64,000 nt of DNA, from NCBI GenBank assembly GCA_036676475.1, contig JAKFCU010000103.1, positions 1 to 64,000 on the forward strand, given 5' to 3'. The notes beneath the pieces were generated by a model, which was not told the DNA's origin, did no database searches, and saw only the letters and a list, made by a program, of their open reading frames with translations. The stretch comes from LC029 sp036676475 (GTDB lineage Bacteria; Bacillota; Bacilli; Aneurinibacillales; RAOX-1). Numbering within the stretch: position 1 is the first letter of the stretch; every line of letters begins with the position of its first letter. Both the position numbers and the translations under genes were made by a program. Below, piece after piece: positions 42,825-50,758 of the stretch.

Positions 42825-42855
42825 TTGAGTCTAGGGTTAACTTTACCCTTATTAT
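42825..42855 (+). promoter_or_regulatory. Orphan MerR-type promoter
   Basis: TTGAGT (42825-42830) and TATTAT (42850-42855) are 19 bp apart, the long spacer typical of MerR-regulated promoters. The spacer holds the dyad AGGGT-N7-ACCCT. No intact gene follows; only the transporter remnant does. Confidence 0.4.
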
Positions 42856-42900
42856 CGATTATGATAGAGAAAGTTGGATTCCACAGTGAATGGGTGGAAT

Positions 42901-42984
42901 GCGGCGGTGGTGGTCACCCATGAGATGGGTTTTGCCCGTGAGGTAGCGGATCGCGTCATCTTGAACGGACGAGGGAGTTTTTAG
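42901..42984 (+). pseudogene. Amino-acid ABC transporter ATPase fragment (GlnQ type)
   Basis: The frame reads AAVVVTHEMGFAREVADRVI and then LNGRGSF, stop. VVTHEMGFAREVADRV is the switch-histidine region conserved in polar amino-acid ABC ATPases, normally followed by FMDGG. Only about 28 codons survive, with no P-loop or signature upstream, so this is a gene relic. Confidence 0.75.
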
Positions 42985-43014
42985 GGAAGATCCTAATAAG
43001 CATGATCGACAAAC

Positions 43015-43078
43015 AGATAGTCTTGCCAATAGAACCGAATCCTAGGGGAGGTAGGCCATAGGCAAGGCTTTTTCTTTT
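43015..43078 (+). terminator. Terminator-like hairpin behind the ATPase relic
   Basis: AGTCTTGCC / GGCAAGGCT stem with a large loop and T-rich tail; probably the old terminator of the lost transporter operon. Confidence 0.6.
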
Positions 43079-43110
43079 ATAAGGAATATAGAGAAACGGG
43101 GGAGCAGCAC

Positions 43111-43902
43111 ATGTCTTTTCGTGGTTTTTTGAAGGGATTACAACATCAGTATACGAGTCCAGTAACTTATCATTTGCCTCTTGGTGAAGATGCGATTAGA
43201 TTGAATGACTGGTTAGGTAAACAAGTCACACTCACCTTTCTAGGGGACCGGCAGTGTACAAACTGTGGAAGATCGATTAAAAAAACTTTTCAAAGTGGAT
43301 ATTGTTATCCTTGTGTGATTTCATTGCCTGAAACAGATCTTTGTATGGTCAAGCCGCATGAATGTCATTATCATCTTGGGACCTGCCGTAATGCGGAATT
43401 TGGCAATGCCCATTGCATGATTCCACATTATGTATACTTGGCTGTAAGCAGTGGAATTAAGGTAGGTTTAACCCGAAAGAACAACCAATTGAAGCGTTGG
43501 GTGGATCAGGGGGCTATTCAAGCCATTCCGATTGCCGAAGTACCAACTCGAAAGATGGCTGGAGAGCTAGAAGTTGTACTGGCTCAACATTTTCCGGATA
43601 AAACAGATTGGCGTAAAATGCTGAAAGGGGAAGCGAAACTCCTTGATCTGTTCACTTTGCGCGAAGAAGCGTTCACCTATTTTCCCGATGAATTTAAAGA
43701 ATTTGCTTTTAAAGAGGATCAATGGGTAGAATTTGTTTATCCCATACTTGAGGCTGTAAACAAAGTGAAAACCTATAATTTTGATAAAGAACCCCTGATT
43801 GCAGATCGATTAGTCGGAATTAAGGGTCAGTATCTTATTTTCGAACAAGCTGTTTTGAATATCAAGAAATATACGGGTTATTATGTGGAAATTTCCGCAT
43901 AA
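43111..43902 (+). CDS. DUF2797 protein
   Basis: The 263-residue protein has cysteine/histidine clusters (QCTNCGRSIKKTFQSGYCYPC; then CMVKPHECHYHLGTCRN) that suggest zinc or Fe-S binding. The DUF2797 core follows (HYVYLAVSSGIKVGLTRKNN, RWVDQGAIQAIPIAEVPTRK). The VGLTR segment resembles GIY-YIG-like folds. Function unknown. ATG has GGGGGAG upstream. Confidence 0.85.
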   Translation: MSFRGFLKGLQHQYTSPVTYHLPLGEDAIRLNDWLGKQVTLTFLGDRQCTNCGRSIKKTFQSGYCYPCVISLPETDLCMVKPHECHYHLGTCRNAEFGNAHCMIPHYVYLAVSSGIKVGLTRKNNQLKRWVDQGAIQAIPIAEVPTRKMAGELEVVLAQHFPDKTDWRKMLKGEAKLLDLFTLREEAFTYFPDEFKEFAFKEDQWVEFVYPILEAVNKVKTYNFDKEPLIADRLVGIKGQYLIFEQAVLNIKKYTGYYVEISA

Positions 43903-43965
43903 AAACCTGCTGATTTCCCCATACTTAACCAAGTCATTACCTTATGTTATGAAAGGGAGAATCCT

Positions 43966-44136
43966 ATGAGAAAGCCAGTAACCGATGAAATTATCTATAA
44001 CGGCCCATTGACGGGGACCATTGATGAAGAAGGTGCGGAAGGGGCTGCAAGCTTTGAAGCCATTCAGCAGATCTGGAGGGTTCATTCTGCAAATGAGATC
44101 GAGCATAATGAATCCCCAGGCTATCAGGAGGCATAA
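43966..44136 (+). CDS. Small acidic unknown protein, 56 aa
   Basis: Starts MRKPVTDEIIYNGPLTGTID and ends NESPGYQEA. No cysteine, signal peptide or membrane helix. AAAGGGAGA lies six bases before the ATG, and a clear terminator follows, so it is probably expressed. I do not recognise the family. Confidence 0.6.
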   Translation: MRKPVTDEIIYNGPLTGTIDEEGAEGAASFEAIQQIWRVHSANEIEHNESPGYQEA

Positions 44137-44138
44137 GA

Positions 44139-44174
44139 GGAAAATCGCTAGAAGGATAGCGAATTTTTCCTTGC
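44139..44174 (+). terminator. Terminator of the 56-aa gene
   Basis: AAAATCGCTA / TAGCGAATTTTT stem-loop. Confidence 0.85.
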
Positions 44175-44220
44175 CTTGTGGTAAAATAATTTAGATCATA
44201 CATAATAGGAGGGGCTGTTC

Positions 44221-44604
44221 ATGAATTTTCCAGCTGATCTAAAGTATAGTAAAGAACACGAGTGGGTTCGTGTAGAAGGCAATAAAGCATATATCGGGAT
44301 TTCCGACTTTGCTCAATCGGAGCTTGGGGACATCGTGTTCGTAGAACTTCCTTCCGTAGGAGATGAGTTTTCTGTAAATGATTCCTTTGGTAGTGTTGAA
44401 TCCGTTAAAACGGTATCTGAGCTGTATGCTCCTGTTAGCGGAAAAGTGTTGGAAGTGAACTCCGAATTGGAAGATTCCCCTGAATTGGTAAATGAATCTC
44501 CTTATGATAAAGCTTGGATGATTGTAGTAGAGATGAGCGATGCATCGGAAGCGGATCAATTATTGCCTGCTGATGCCTATGAGAGTCTTGTTAAGGAAGA
44601 CTAA
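44221..44604 (+). CDS. gcvH: Glycine cleavage system H protein
   Basis: The 127-residue lipoyl carrier shuttles the aminomethyl group of glycine and in Bacillales also passes lipoyl groups to other enzymes. The lipoylated lysine is in DSFGSVESVKTVSELYAPVS. N-terminal KYSKEHEWVRVEGNKAYIGI is typical. It is a single gene, not with gcvT/P, as in B. subtilis. GGAGGGG precedes the ATG. Confidence 0.96.
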   Translation: MNFPADLKYSKEHEWVRVEGNKAYIGISDFAQSELGDIVFVELPSVGDEFSVNDSFGSVESVKTVSELYAPVSGKVLEVNSELEDSPELVNESPYDKAWMIVVEMSDASEADQLLPADAYESLVKED

Positions 44605-44618
44605 TTAAATAAACATGC

Positions 44619-44669
44619 AGTTACGGGACAAGGCTGGTATTAAGTACCAGTCTTGTCTCGTTTTTACTT
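44619..44669 (+). terminator. Terminator of gcvH
   Basis: CGGGACAAGGCTGGTA / TACCAGTCTTGTCTCG long stem, then T run. Confidence 0.92.
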
Positions 44670-44830
44670 ATTGGAGATTGTTGTATTTACTCTAACTTCA
44701 TGTTTTAGCCAGTCAATCCAACATTTGAACCTAGGAAATAAGAATAAACCCTATTAAAATAGTATGTAAATAGTCATAGTGTCGGCCGCAACAACATGTT
44801 GTCCCGGTTGCTGAAAGGTAGGGAGATTCC

Positions 44831-45247
44831 GTGAGTTTTTGCTGTGGAGCTAGTATGATCGGTGCATTGGGGAGTTTGCGCCATCACAAAACTTATATTA
44901 ACAATGTTCCCATTCTCCATTGTCCCGTGTGTAATCGGATTGATGTTCATCCTCAAGTAGAAGAAGAGTTTGAGATTCTATCAGAATATGCACAGACAGA
45001 TGATGCACCAGAAGTTGATTTTAATGAGTACGTAAACAGCGAATCTTTGAAAAATATATTTGAAAATTGTACGGTTGTCGATGAGGGCCGTATTGATCAA
45101 GTATTCCGTCAACAGATTGACAGTGCTTTAGATCTATTGCTCGTTGCCAAACAGATCAAGGATCGAGAATGGGAAGACATGCTCAAAATGAGGCTCAATC
45201 GATTAAGTGAACGCTTGAGCAGATGGAAAAGTCAGAAGCAGCGTTAA
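44831..45247 (+). CDS. Zinc-ribbon protein of unknown function
   Basis: The 138-residue product has an N-terminal CC (FCCGAS) and HCPVCNRIDVHP, together a likely zinc ribbon reminiscent of YgiT-type proteins. An acidic middle and a helical, basic C terminus (LLLVAKQIKDREWEDMLKMR) follow. GTG start with GGTAGGGAG upstream. It precedes sigI but has its own terminator, so the link is only positional. Confidence 0.65.
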   Translation: MSFCCGASMIGALGSLRHHKTYINNVPILHCPVCNRIDVHPQVEEEFEILSEYAQTDDAPEVDFNEYVNSESLKNIFENCTVVDEGRIDQVFRQQIDSALDLLLVAKQIKDREWEDMLKMRLNRLSERLSRWKSQKQR

Positions 45248-45257
45248 ATCATAATTT

Positions 45258-45306
45258 GAAAAGGAGAGAGTCTTTTCCAAGGAAAATGACAATCTCCTTT
45301 TTTTAA
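45258..45306 (+). terminator. Terminator of the zinc-ribbon gene
   Basis: AAAAGGAGA / TCTCCTTTT stem with a large A-rich loop, then T run. Confidence 0.8.
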
Positions 45307-45366
45307 TATATATTACGGACATAAAAGGATTCCCCCTGTCGAATGTCTGTGATGAGAGGTGAAAAC

Positions 45367-46149
45367 ATGTTTTTAAGTCGCTTCCTAGGAAAGCATTCTT
45401 CACATTCCTCAGCTATCAAGATTGATCTTGAGCAAGATTTGCGATTAGCACAAAATGGGGATTTGGATGTTCGTAATCAATTGATTAGCCAATATACACC
45501 CTTTATATCTCAAGTCGCCTCCAAGGTTTGCAAACGATTCATCGACCCTTCCCGAGACGATGAATTCAGTGTGGCTTTAGAAGCTTTTGATGAAGCCATT
45601 TCGAAGTATACGCCGGGAAAAGGAAGCTCGTTCTTATCATTTGCCGATTTGGTTATACGCCGACGAATTATTGACTATATTCGAAAAGAAGTTCGGCACC
45701 GCGGCACACTTTCCCTAGAGTATACACTTGAAGGTGAGGAAGAATCCGATCTTTCTCCTGTGGAAACACAGGCTTCCATTCAACAATACCAGTTAGATTA
45801 CGTAGCAAGTCTTAGGCGAGAGGAAATTCAACATTATAAAGAGAATTTGAAGGAGTACGACATTGATCTGATGGAGTTGCCTGAATTGTCTCCTAAGCAT
45901 GCGGATGCCAGACAAAACGCCATAGCTGTCGCTTCCATAGTGGCACGTGATGAAAATCTGCGTTTTGCCTTTATGGAGAAGAAAAAATTACCTATGAAAG
46001 AACTGATGAAGAAAGTGGAGGTAAGCCGAAAAACGGTGGAAAGAAATCGGAATTATATTGTGGCGATTATATTACTCTTAATGGAAGATTATCAATATCT
46101 TCACAGTTATTTACAACTGGATTCGGAAGGGAGAGTGGTGCGGCAATGA
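45367..46149 (+). CDS. sigI: RNA polymerase sigma factor SigI
   Basis: The 260-residue alternative sigma factor has the SigI form of region 2 (DLRLAQNGDLDVRNQLISQY, TPFISQVASKVCKRF, FLSFADLVIRRRIIDYIRKE) and a C-terminal HTH (KKVEVSRKTVERNRNYIVAI). In Bacillus it answers heat and cell-wall stress; in clostridia polysaccharides. ATG 45367 has GAGAGGTG before it. It overlaps rsgI by four bases. A CCCCC...CGAA pair occurs at 45332-45344, but the spacing is too short for a SigI promoter. Confidence 0.93.
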   Translation: MFLSRFLGKHSSHSSAIKIDLEQDLRLAQNGDLDVRNQLISQYTPFISQVASKVCKRFIDPSRDDEFSVALEAFDEAISKYTPGKGSSFLSFADLVIRRRIIDYIRKEVRHRGTLSLEYTLEGEEESDLSPVETQASIQQYQLDYVASLRREEIQHYKENLKEYDIDLMELPELSPKHADARQNAIAVASIVARDENLRFAFMEKKKLPMKELMKKVEVSRKTVERNRNYIVAIILLLMEDYQYLHSYLQLDSEGRVVRQ

Positions 46150-47342
46150 ATAAAGGAGTCGTCATGGAATCGAATGACAAGTGGACGGTTGTTTTGACTC
46201 CTGAAGGAGAATTTATGAAAATTCCTTCCCATCCTCATCATCTTGAAGGAAAAGAAGTCTCCTTTCGCGTGTCTGCGACAGTGGCAATGCCAAAAAAGAA
46301 AAAGTCCTGGACCCCACCCGTGATCCGTGGAGTAGCCTTTGCAGCTGCGTGTCTGCTTCTTCTCGTGATGGTCTTTCCGTTTTTTGGAGGATCACAGGCG
46401 TATGCTGCCGTTACCTTTGACATAAACCCCAGTCTGGAATTGGAAGTGGATGAGCACGCAAAAGTCATAGAGGCCATCCCATTCAATGAAGAAGCGCAAA
46501 AGCTGTTAGATACCGTAGAGTGGAAAGGTCTAACCCTATCTGAAGTAACTTTGGATATTATCGAGCAGGCCGAGCAGATGGGCTATATGAATGAGGAAAG
46601 ACAAGTCTTAATCACCACGACTTATCTTGATGAAGAAAAGGAAAACATTACTTTAATTTTAGAAGAGGCTACTTCCCATGCGGACCAAGAGTTGACTGTG
46701 GTTATCGTAGAAGGAAAAAAGCAATGGCATGAAGAAGCCAAGGAAAAACAGGTACCCCCAGGCGCTTATATGCTAGTTAAACAAGCAAAGGAACAAGGGA
46801 TTGAGCTAAAGGAGAAAGAATGGCAAGCCAACCAGATTGAAGAATTACCGCCTGTTAAGGGTGTAACCATTATTCACCCGAAAGGAAGTAAGGCGGATAA
46901 AGCAAAAGAAATAGATAAAGAAAAAGAGGAAAAGAAACAAAAACCCGATACAAAGCTGGATAATAAGGATAAGACGAAAGATTTGGAAAAAAACGCTTGG
47001 AAAGAAATAAAGGAAAATAAAAAGGATAAAGAGAAGGTCGAGGATCAAGAGAAAGACAATCACCAAACGAAAGATAATGATAAAGACAAGGACAAAAACG
47101 AAGCAGAAAACGAACGTGAAAAAAATGAACTCTCCAAGCAAAATCAAAAACATAGTCAAAATGAAAAGGGTCCATCAGGGCCTCCTTCTCATGAGAAAAA
47201 AGAATTGCCTTTACATGATGAAAAGGATGATGATAACAAGAGAAAGGAAAAAGACAGGGGGAAAGATAGAGAAAAAGATAAAGAAAAAGAAAAAGATAAA
47301 GATATGATTAACGATGACCGTGGAAAAAAAGAGAAGGATTAA
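46146..47342 (+). CDS. rsgI: Anti-sigma-I factor RsgI
   Basis: The 398-residue membrane protein has a cytoplasmic N-terminal RsgI domain (VVLTPEGEFMKIPSHP), one transmembrane helix at about residues 58-80 (VAFAAACLLLLVMVFPFFGG), and the conserved extracellular segment VTFDINPSLELEVDEHAKVI. A ~160-residue low-complexity tail rich in Lys, Asp, Glu and Asn follows. It holds SigI inactive at the membrane until an external signal. ATGA overlap with sigI couples expression. The extracellular tail lacks a recognisable carbohydrate-binding module. Confidence 0.93.
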   Translation: MNKGVVMESNDKWTVVLTPEGEFMKIPSHPHHLEGKEVSFRVSATVAMPKKKKSWTPPVIRGVAFAAACLLLLVMVFPFFGGSQAYAAVTFDINPSLELEVDEHAKVIEAIPFNEEAQKLLDTVEWKGLTLSEVTLDIIEQAEQMGYMNEERQVLITTTYLDEEKENITLILEEATSHADQELTVVIVEGKKQWHEEAKEKQVPPGAYMLVKQAKEQGIELKEKEWQANQIEELPPVKGVTIIHPKGSKADKAKEIDKEKEEKKQKPDTKLDNKDKTKDLEKNAWKEIKENKKDKEKVEDQEKDNHQTKDNDKDKDKNEAENEREKNELSKQNQKHSQNEKGPSGPPSHEKKELPLHDEKDDDNKRKEKDRGKDREKDKEKEKDKDMINDDRGKKEKD

Positions 47343-47389
47343 GTAGAAGGGGTCATTTGGTGATCCCTTATTTCAACGAATAAGAAAGT

Positions 47390-47570
47390 ATAAGTTGCGG
47401 GGGTACCTAATAAAATTCAGTTTCTTCCTTCCCGGCACGAGGAGTGGTTCGAAACTCTAAGCCATAAATGACGAGGAACCCACAGTTTAACGAGTAGTAT
47501 CTGGTAAACTGAAAGCGCTTATTCTTATTATAATCGAACAAAGTTTTCAACTTTGCTCGTTTTGGTACAT
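47390..47570 (+). ncRNA. Candidate structured RNA with terminator, unassigned
   Basis: The non-coding region 47395-47530 folds by eye into nested stems: AGTTTC-TTCCT...AGGAG-GAAACT, and CAGTTTA...TAAACTG. An intrinsic terminator follows (CGAACAAAGTT / AACTTTGCTCG, T4; 47535-47570). It matches no leader RNA I know (checked against S-box, T-box, TPP, M-box, lysine, glycine, c-di-AMP and c-di-GMP patterns). It lies upstream of a 30-codon ORF and pckA. Confidence 0.4.
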
Positions 47571-47624
47571 ATAACATATAATAGAAGTACTTCTATCCCT
47601 TCCGAATTGGGGGAGTGGTGCGTT

Positions 47625-47717
47625 ATGATGAATAGGAATAAAGAAGACTGGATCATATTTTGGCTTTCCGTTGGTTTGTTTGCTGCTTTAGTGATAGGTT
47701 CCCTTTTAACGAATTAA
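47625..47717 (+). CDS. 30-residue single-helix membrane peptide
   Basis: MMNRNKEDWIIFWLSVGLFA followed by ALVIGSLLTN: a short charged head and one transmembrane helix. GGGGGAG lies eight bases upstream and a terminator begins one base after the stop. Small membrane proteins of this type are common in Bacillales. No family recognised. Confidence 0.55.
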   Translation: MMNRNKEDWIIFWLSVGLFAALVIGSLLTN

Positions 47718-47747
47718 CGGCTCTTGTATTAGAGTCGTTTTTTTTGT
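47716..47747 (+). terminator. Terminator of the 30-residue gene
   Basis: CGGCTCT / AGAGTCG stem, then T8. Confidence 0.85.
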
Positions 47748-47900
47748 ACAAAATAAGGAATGTGGACATAAAATCGTCACATTGTTAGTGGAATCGATTA
47801 TAATTAAATATGGATTAATTGAGGTAATGTGTTATACTAATATACATGAAGTAGAGTTGATTAGGATATACTCAGATGGGAATTGGGAGGAAGAACACAA

Positions 47901-49481
47901 ATGGACACAAAGCTTAGCTTAGATTTAAATGAGGTATTGAACTCTAATAAAATTCAGTTTAATCTATCTGTACCTCAATTGGTAGAAGCTTCCATTCAAA
48001 GAGGAGAAGCAATGTTGACCGCTAGTGGTGCACTTCGTGCAGAAACGGGAAAATATACAGGGCGTTCTCCCAAGGATAAGTACATCGTACAGGATGCTAG
48101 TATTCAAGATAAAATTGCTTGGGGACCTGTCAATCAGCCGATTGAGCAGGCTAAGTACGATAAATTGTACCAAGATGTAATGGAATACTTAAATGGAAAA
48201 GAGCTGTTTGTTTTCGATGGTTTTGCCGGAGCAGATGCTGCTTATCGTTTGCCTATTCGGGTAGTTAACGAGTATGCATGGCATAACTTATTTGTTCATC
48301 AGCTTTTTGTAAGACCTACTCAAGATGAATTAAAAAGTCATGTACCTGGCTTTACCGTGATTGCTGCACCAGGATTTGAGGCCAACCCCGTTGTCCATGG
48401 AATAAATTCTGAAACCTTCATTATTGTGAATTTTGCTAAGAAAACCGTTCTTATCGGAGGCACAAAGTATGCAGGTGAAATGAAGAAGTCAATCTTTAGT
48501 GTGATGAACTATCTTCTGCCTGAACAAGGTGTGCTTTCCATGCACTGCTCATCTAATGTAGGGGAACAGGGTGATGTTGCCTTATTCTTTGGATTGTCCG
48601 GTACAGGAAAAACGACTTTGTCTGCTGATCCAGAACGCCGATTGATCGGTGACGATGAACACGGTTGGTCTGATCAAGGGGTTTTCAATATTGAAGGCGG
48701 ATGCTATGCCAAATGCATTAATTTGACTGAGGAAAAAGAACCTCAGATTTGGAATGCGATCAAATTTGGATCAGTATTGGAAAATGTTTTCGTTGATAAG
48801 GATTCCCGAATTCCTGATTATGATAACGATACATTAACAGAGAATACACGCGCAGCATATCCAGTGGATTATATTCCTGGTTCGATGATTCCAGGAGCAG
48901 GAGGACATCCGCAGGTTATTGTATTCTTAACGGCAGATGCTTTTGGGGTACTGCCACCTGTTTCTAAGCTATCCAAGGAACAAGCAATGTATCATTTCCT
49001 ATCTGGATATACCAGTAAATTGGCTGGAACAGAACGTGGGGTAACAGAACCAGAAGCTACATTCTCCACCTGCTTTGGGGCTCCTTTCTTACCATTGCAG
49101 CCAAGTGTGTATGCGGAAATGCTTGGGGAGAAGATCTCTAAACATAATGCTCAGGTTTACCTTGTGAATACAGGATGGTCTGGTGGATCATATGGCGTTG
49201 GAAAGAGAATGAACCTTGCCTTTACAAGAGCAATGGTGACCTCAGCGATCAATGGCTCTCTTAACGAGGTTGAATATACGAAGGATCCTATTTTTGGATT
49301 GTCTGTTCCGAATGAAGTTCCAGGTGTACCTGCTGAAGTATTGATGCCTCGAAATACATGGGATAATAAAGAAGAGTACGACCAAAAAGCACAAGAATTG
49401 GCTAATCAGTTTGTTAAAAACTTTGAAAAATTCCAAGGTGTGGCAAAAGAAATTATTGAAGCCAGCCCAAAAGCAAAATAA
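47901..49481 (+). CDS. pckA: Phosphoenolpyruvate carboxykinase (ATP)
   Basis: The 526-residue enzyme converts oxaloacetate and ATP to PEP in gluconeogenesis. The kinase loop GLSGTGKTTLSADPERRLIG lies near residue 230; the metal and substrate residues in GDDEHGW and SMHCSSNVGEQGDVALFFG are present. NTGWSGGSYGVGKRMNL and the acidic C terminus are typical. ATG 47901 follows GGGAGGAAG; upstream in-frame codons from 47883 are not needed. TATACT at 47833-47838 is a plausible -10 with a poor -35. The terminator has been interrupted by a palindromic insert. Confidence 0.96.
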   Translation: MDTKLSLDLNEVLNSNKIQFNLSVPQLVEASIQRGEAMLTASGALRAETGKYTGRSPKDKYIVQDASIQDKIAWGPVNQPIEQAKYDKLYQDVMEYLNGKELFVFDGFAGADAAYRLPIRVVNEYAWHNLFVHQLFVRPTQDELKSHVPGFTVIAAPGFEANPVVHGINSETFIIVNFAKKTVLIGGTKYAGEMKKSIFSVMNYLLPEQGVLSMHCSSNVGEQGDVALFFGLSGTGKTTLSADPERRLIGDDEHGWSDQGVFNIEGGCYAKCINLTEEKEPQIWNAIKFGSVLENVFVDKDSRIPDYDNDTLTENTRAAYPVDYIPGSMIPGAGGHPQVIVFLTADAFGVLPPVSKLSKEQAMYHFLSGYTSKLAGTERGVTEPEATFSTCFGAPFLPLQPSVYAEMLGEKISKHNAQVYLVNTGWSGGSYGVGKRMNLAFTRAMVTSAINGSLNEVEYTKDPIFGLSVPNEVPGVPAEVLMPRNTWDNKEEYDQKAQELANQFVKNFEKFQGVAKEIIEASPKAK

Positions 49482-49530
49482 TCAATTTAGCTTGGTGATA
49501 GCCGGAGTAATAAATTTTGAAGAACGTGAA

Positions 49531-49658
49531 AAGAGGCTGACTCATAAGGGTCTGACCCCCTACATTTAAAACGATATATAGCGACGATATCAACACCGTC
49601 ATACTATATAGAGTGAATGTGGGGTCTGACCCTTAGCCTTTGAGTCAGCCTCTTTTGT
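49531..49658 (+). terminator. pckA terminator split by a palindromic insert
   Basis: The outer stem AAGAGGCTGACTCA (49531-49544) and TGAGTCAGCCTCTT (49641-49654) with T tail is a normal terminator. Its loop now holds the 91-bp element at 49545-49635. Without the insert the loop resembles that of the yusU terminator. Confidence 0.85.
49545..49635. mobile_element. MITE-like palindromic element
   Basis: Terminal inverted repeats of about 20 bp, TAAGGGTCTGACCCC...ACATT and AATGT...GGGGTCTGACCCTTA, flank an AT-rich centre with further inverted pieces (CGATATATAG / CTATATAG). GGGTCTGACCC-type ends recall REP-like elements mobilised by Y1 transposases; that link is inference. No coding capacity. 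Confidence 0.65.
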
Positions 49659-49862
49659 CTATGCAAATCTTCAAGTTGGTCAAAATCAGGACTACTGGGA
49701 TGTATACATAGAAAAAAGAAAAAAGTGAAGTTAATACTTTCCTATAGGGTAACAAATACTATAGAATAGTACATGGCGGTTAGGGTGGACAAGCTCTCCA
49801 CTTTTTAAACAAAAATATTTAAAAAATATGTCTATAGTGTTTCCTTGATTTAATTATCTGTT

Positions 49863-49902
49863 ATACTATAATATAAATGAGATGATAATCAATTGAGAAT
49901 GG
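49863..49902 (+). promoter_or_regulatory. suf promoter with possible Fur-type site
   Basis: TATACT/TATAAT sequence at 49863-49874 gives a start site near 49882. GATGATAATCAATTGAGAAT directly over it resembles a degenerate Fur box: the TGATAAT half is good, the other half weak. Confidence 0.35.
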
Positions 49903-49955
49903 AGAACGATAGTTTCCATGACATTGAGAGTCGAATGGAAATGGAGGATGCTTAT

Positions 49956-50744
49956 ATGTCACAAGTACCACATTTGAAAATAGAAGATTTTAGGGTTTCG
50001 GTTGAGAATAAAGAAATCCTAAAAGGACTTAATCTAGAAATTAAAGGTGGAGAAGTCCATGCAATCATGGGACCCAATGGAACAGGAAAGAGTACTCTTT
50101 CATCTGCTATTATGGGCCACCCCAAATATAAAGTAACCGGTGGTTCCGTTACACTTGATGGTGAGAATGTATTGGAAATGGCAGTGGATGAACGAGCCCG
50201 CAAAGGAATCTTTCTTGCTATGCAGTATCCAAGCGAAATCAGCGGGGTAACCAATGCAGACTTCCTGCGCAGTGCCATCAATGCTCGCCGCGGCGAAGGA
50301 AATGAAATTTCTTTAATGAAGTTCATTCGTGAAATGGAAAAGAAAATGAAGACGTTAGAAATGGATGAAGCTTTCAGTCATCGTTATCTAAATGAAGGTT
50401 TTTCCGGCGGAGAAAAGAAAAGAAATGAAATCCTGCAAATGATGATGGTTCAGCCTCGCATTGCAATTTTAGATGAAATTGACTCAGGCTTAGATATTGA
50501 TGCTCTAAAAGTGGTTGCAAAAGGTGTCAATGAAATGCTTAGTCCAGATTTAGGGGTGCTTGTGATTACCCACTATCAACGTCTATTAAATTATATAAAG
50601 CCTGATTTTGTACATGTGATGATGCAGGGCCATATTGTGAAGTCTGGTGGTACTGAATTGGCAGAGCGTTTAGAAGCGGAAGGGTATGACTGGATCAAGG
50701 ATGAGCTGGGAATTGTTGACGAAACCGTTGGCGCTGAAGCGTAA
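49956..50744 (+). CDS. sufC: Fe-S cluster assembly ATPase SufC
   Basis: The 262-residue ABC-type ATPase works in the cytoplasmic SufBCD scaffold. Walker A IMGPNGTGKSTLSSAIMGHP is near residue 38, the signature FSGGEKKRNEILQMM near 147, and Walker B AILDEIDSGLDIDALK follows. It starts MSQVPHLKIEDFRVSVENKE; ATG 49956 has GGAGG nine bases before. First gene of sufCDSUB, the order used in Bacillales. Confidence 0.96.
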   Translation: MSQVPHLKIEDFRVSVENKEILKGLNLEIKGGEVHAIMGPNGTGKSTLSSAIMGHPKYKVTGGSVTLDGENVLEMAVDERARKGIFLAMQYPSEISGVTNADFLRSAINARRGEGNEISLMKFIREMEKKMKTLEMDEAFSHRYLNEGFSGGEKKRNEILQMMMVQPRIAILDEIDSGLDIDALKVVAKGVNEMLSPDLGVLVITHYQRLLNYIKPDFVHVMMQGHIVKSGGTELAERLEAEGYDWIKDELGIVDETVGAEA

Positions 50745-50758
50745 GGGGAGGTGCTGAC

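Noticed and set aside
45332..45344. SigI-type promoter CCCCC...CGAA before sigI
   Set aside because: Only three bases separate the two boxes, far too close for the SigI consensus.
46845..47307. Long antisense and shifted frames within rsgI
   Set aside because: They are shadows of the lysine/aspartate-rich low-complexity tail, without RBS or plausible protein composition.
47390..47530. c-di-AMP (ydaO) riboswitch, from a GCGGGGGTACC match
   Set aside because: The other conserved blocks of that class are absent; only the first motif is similar.
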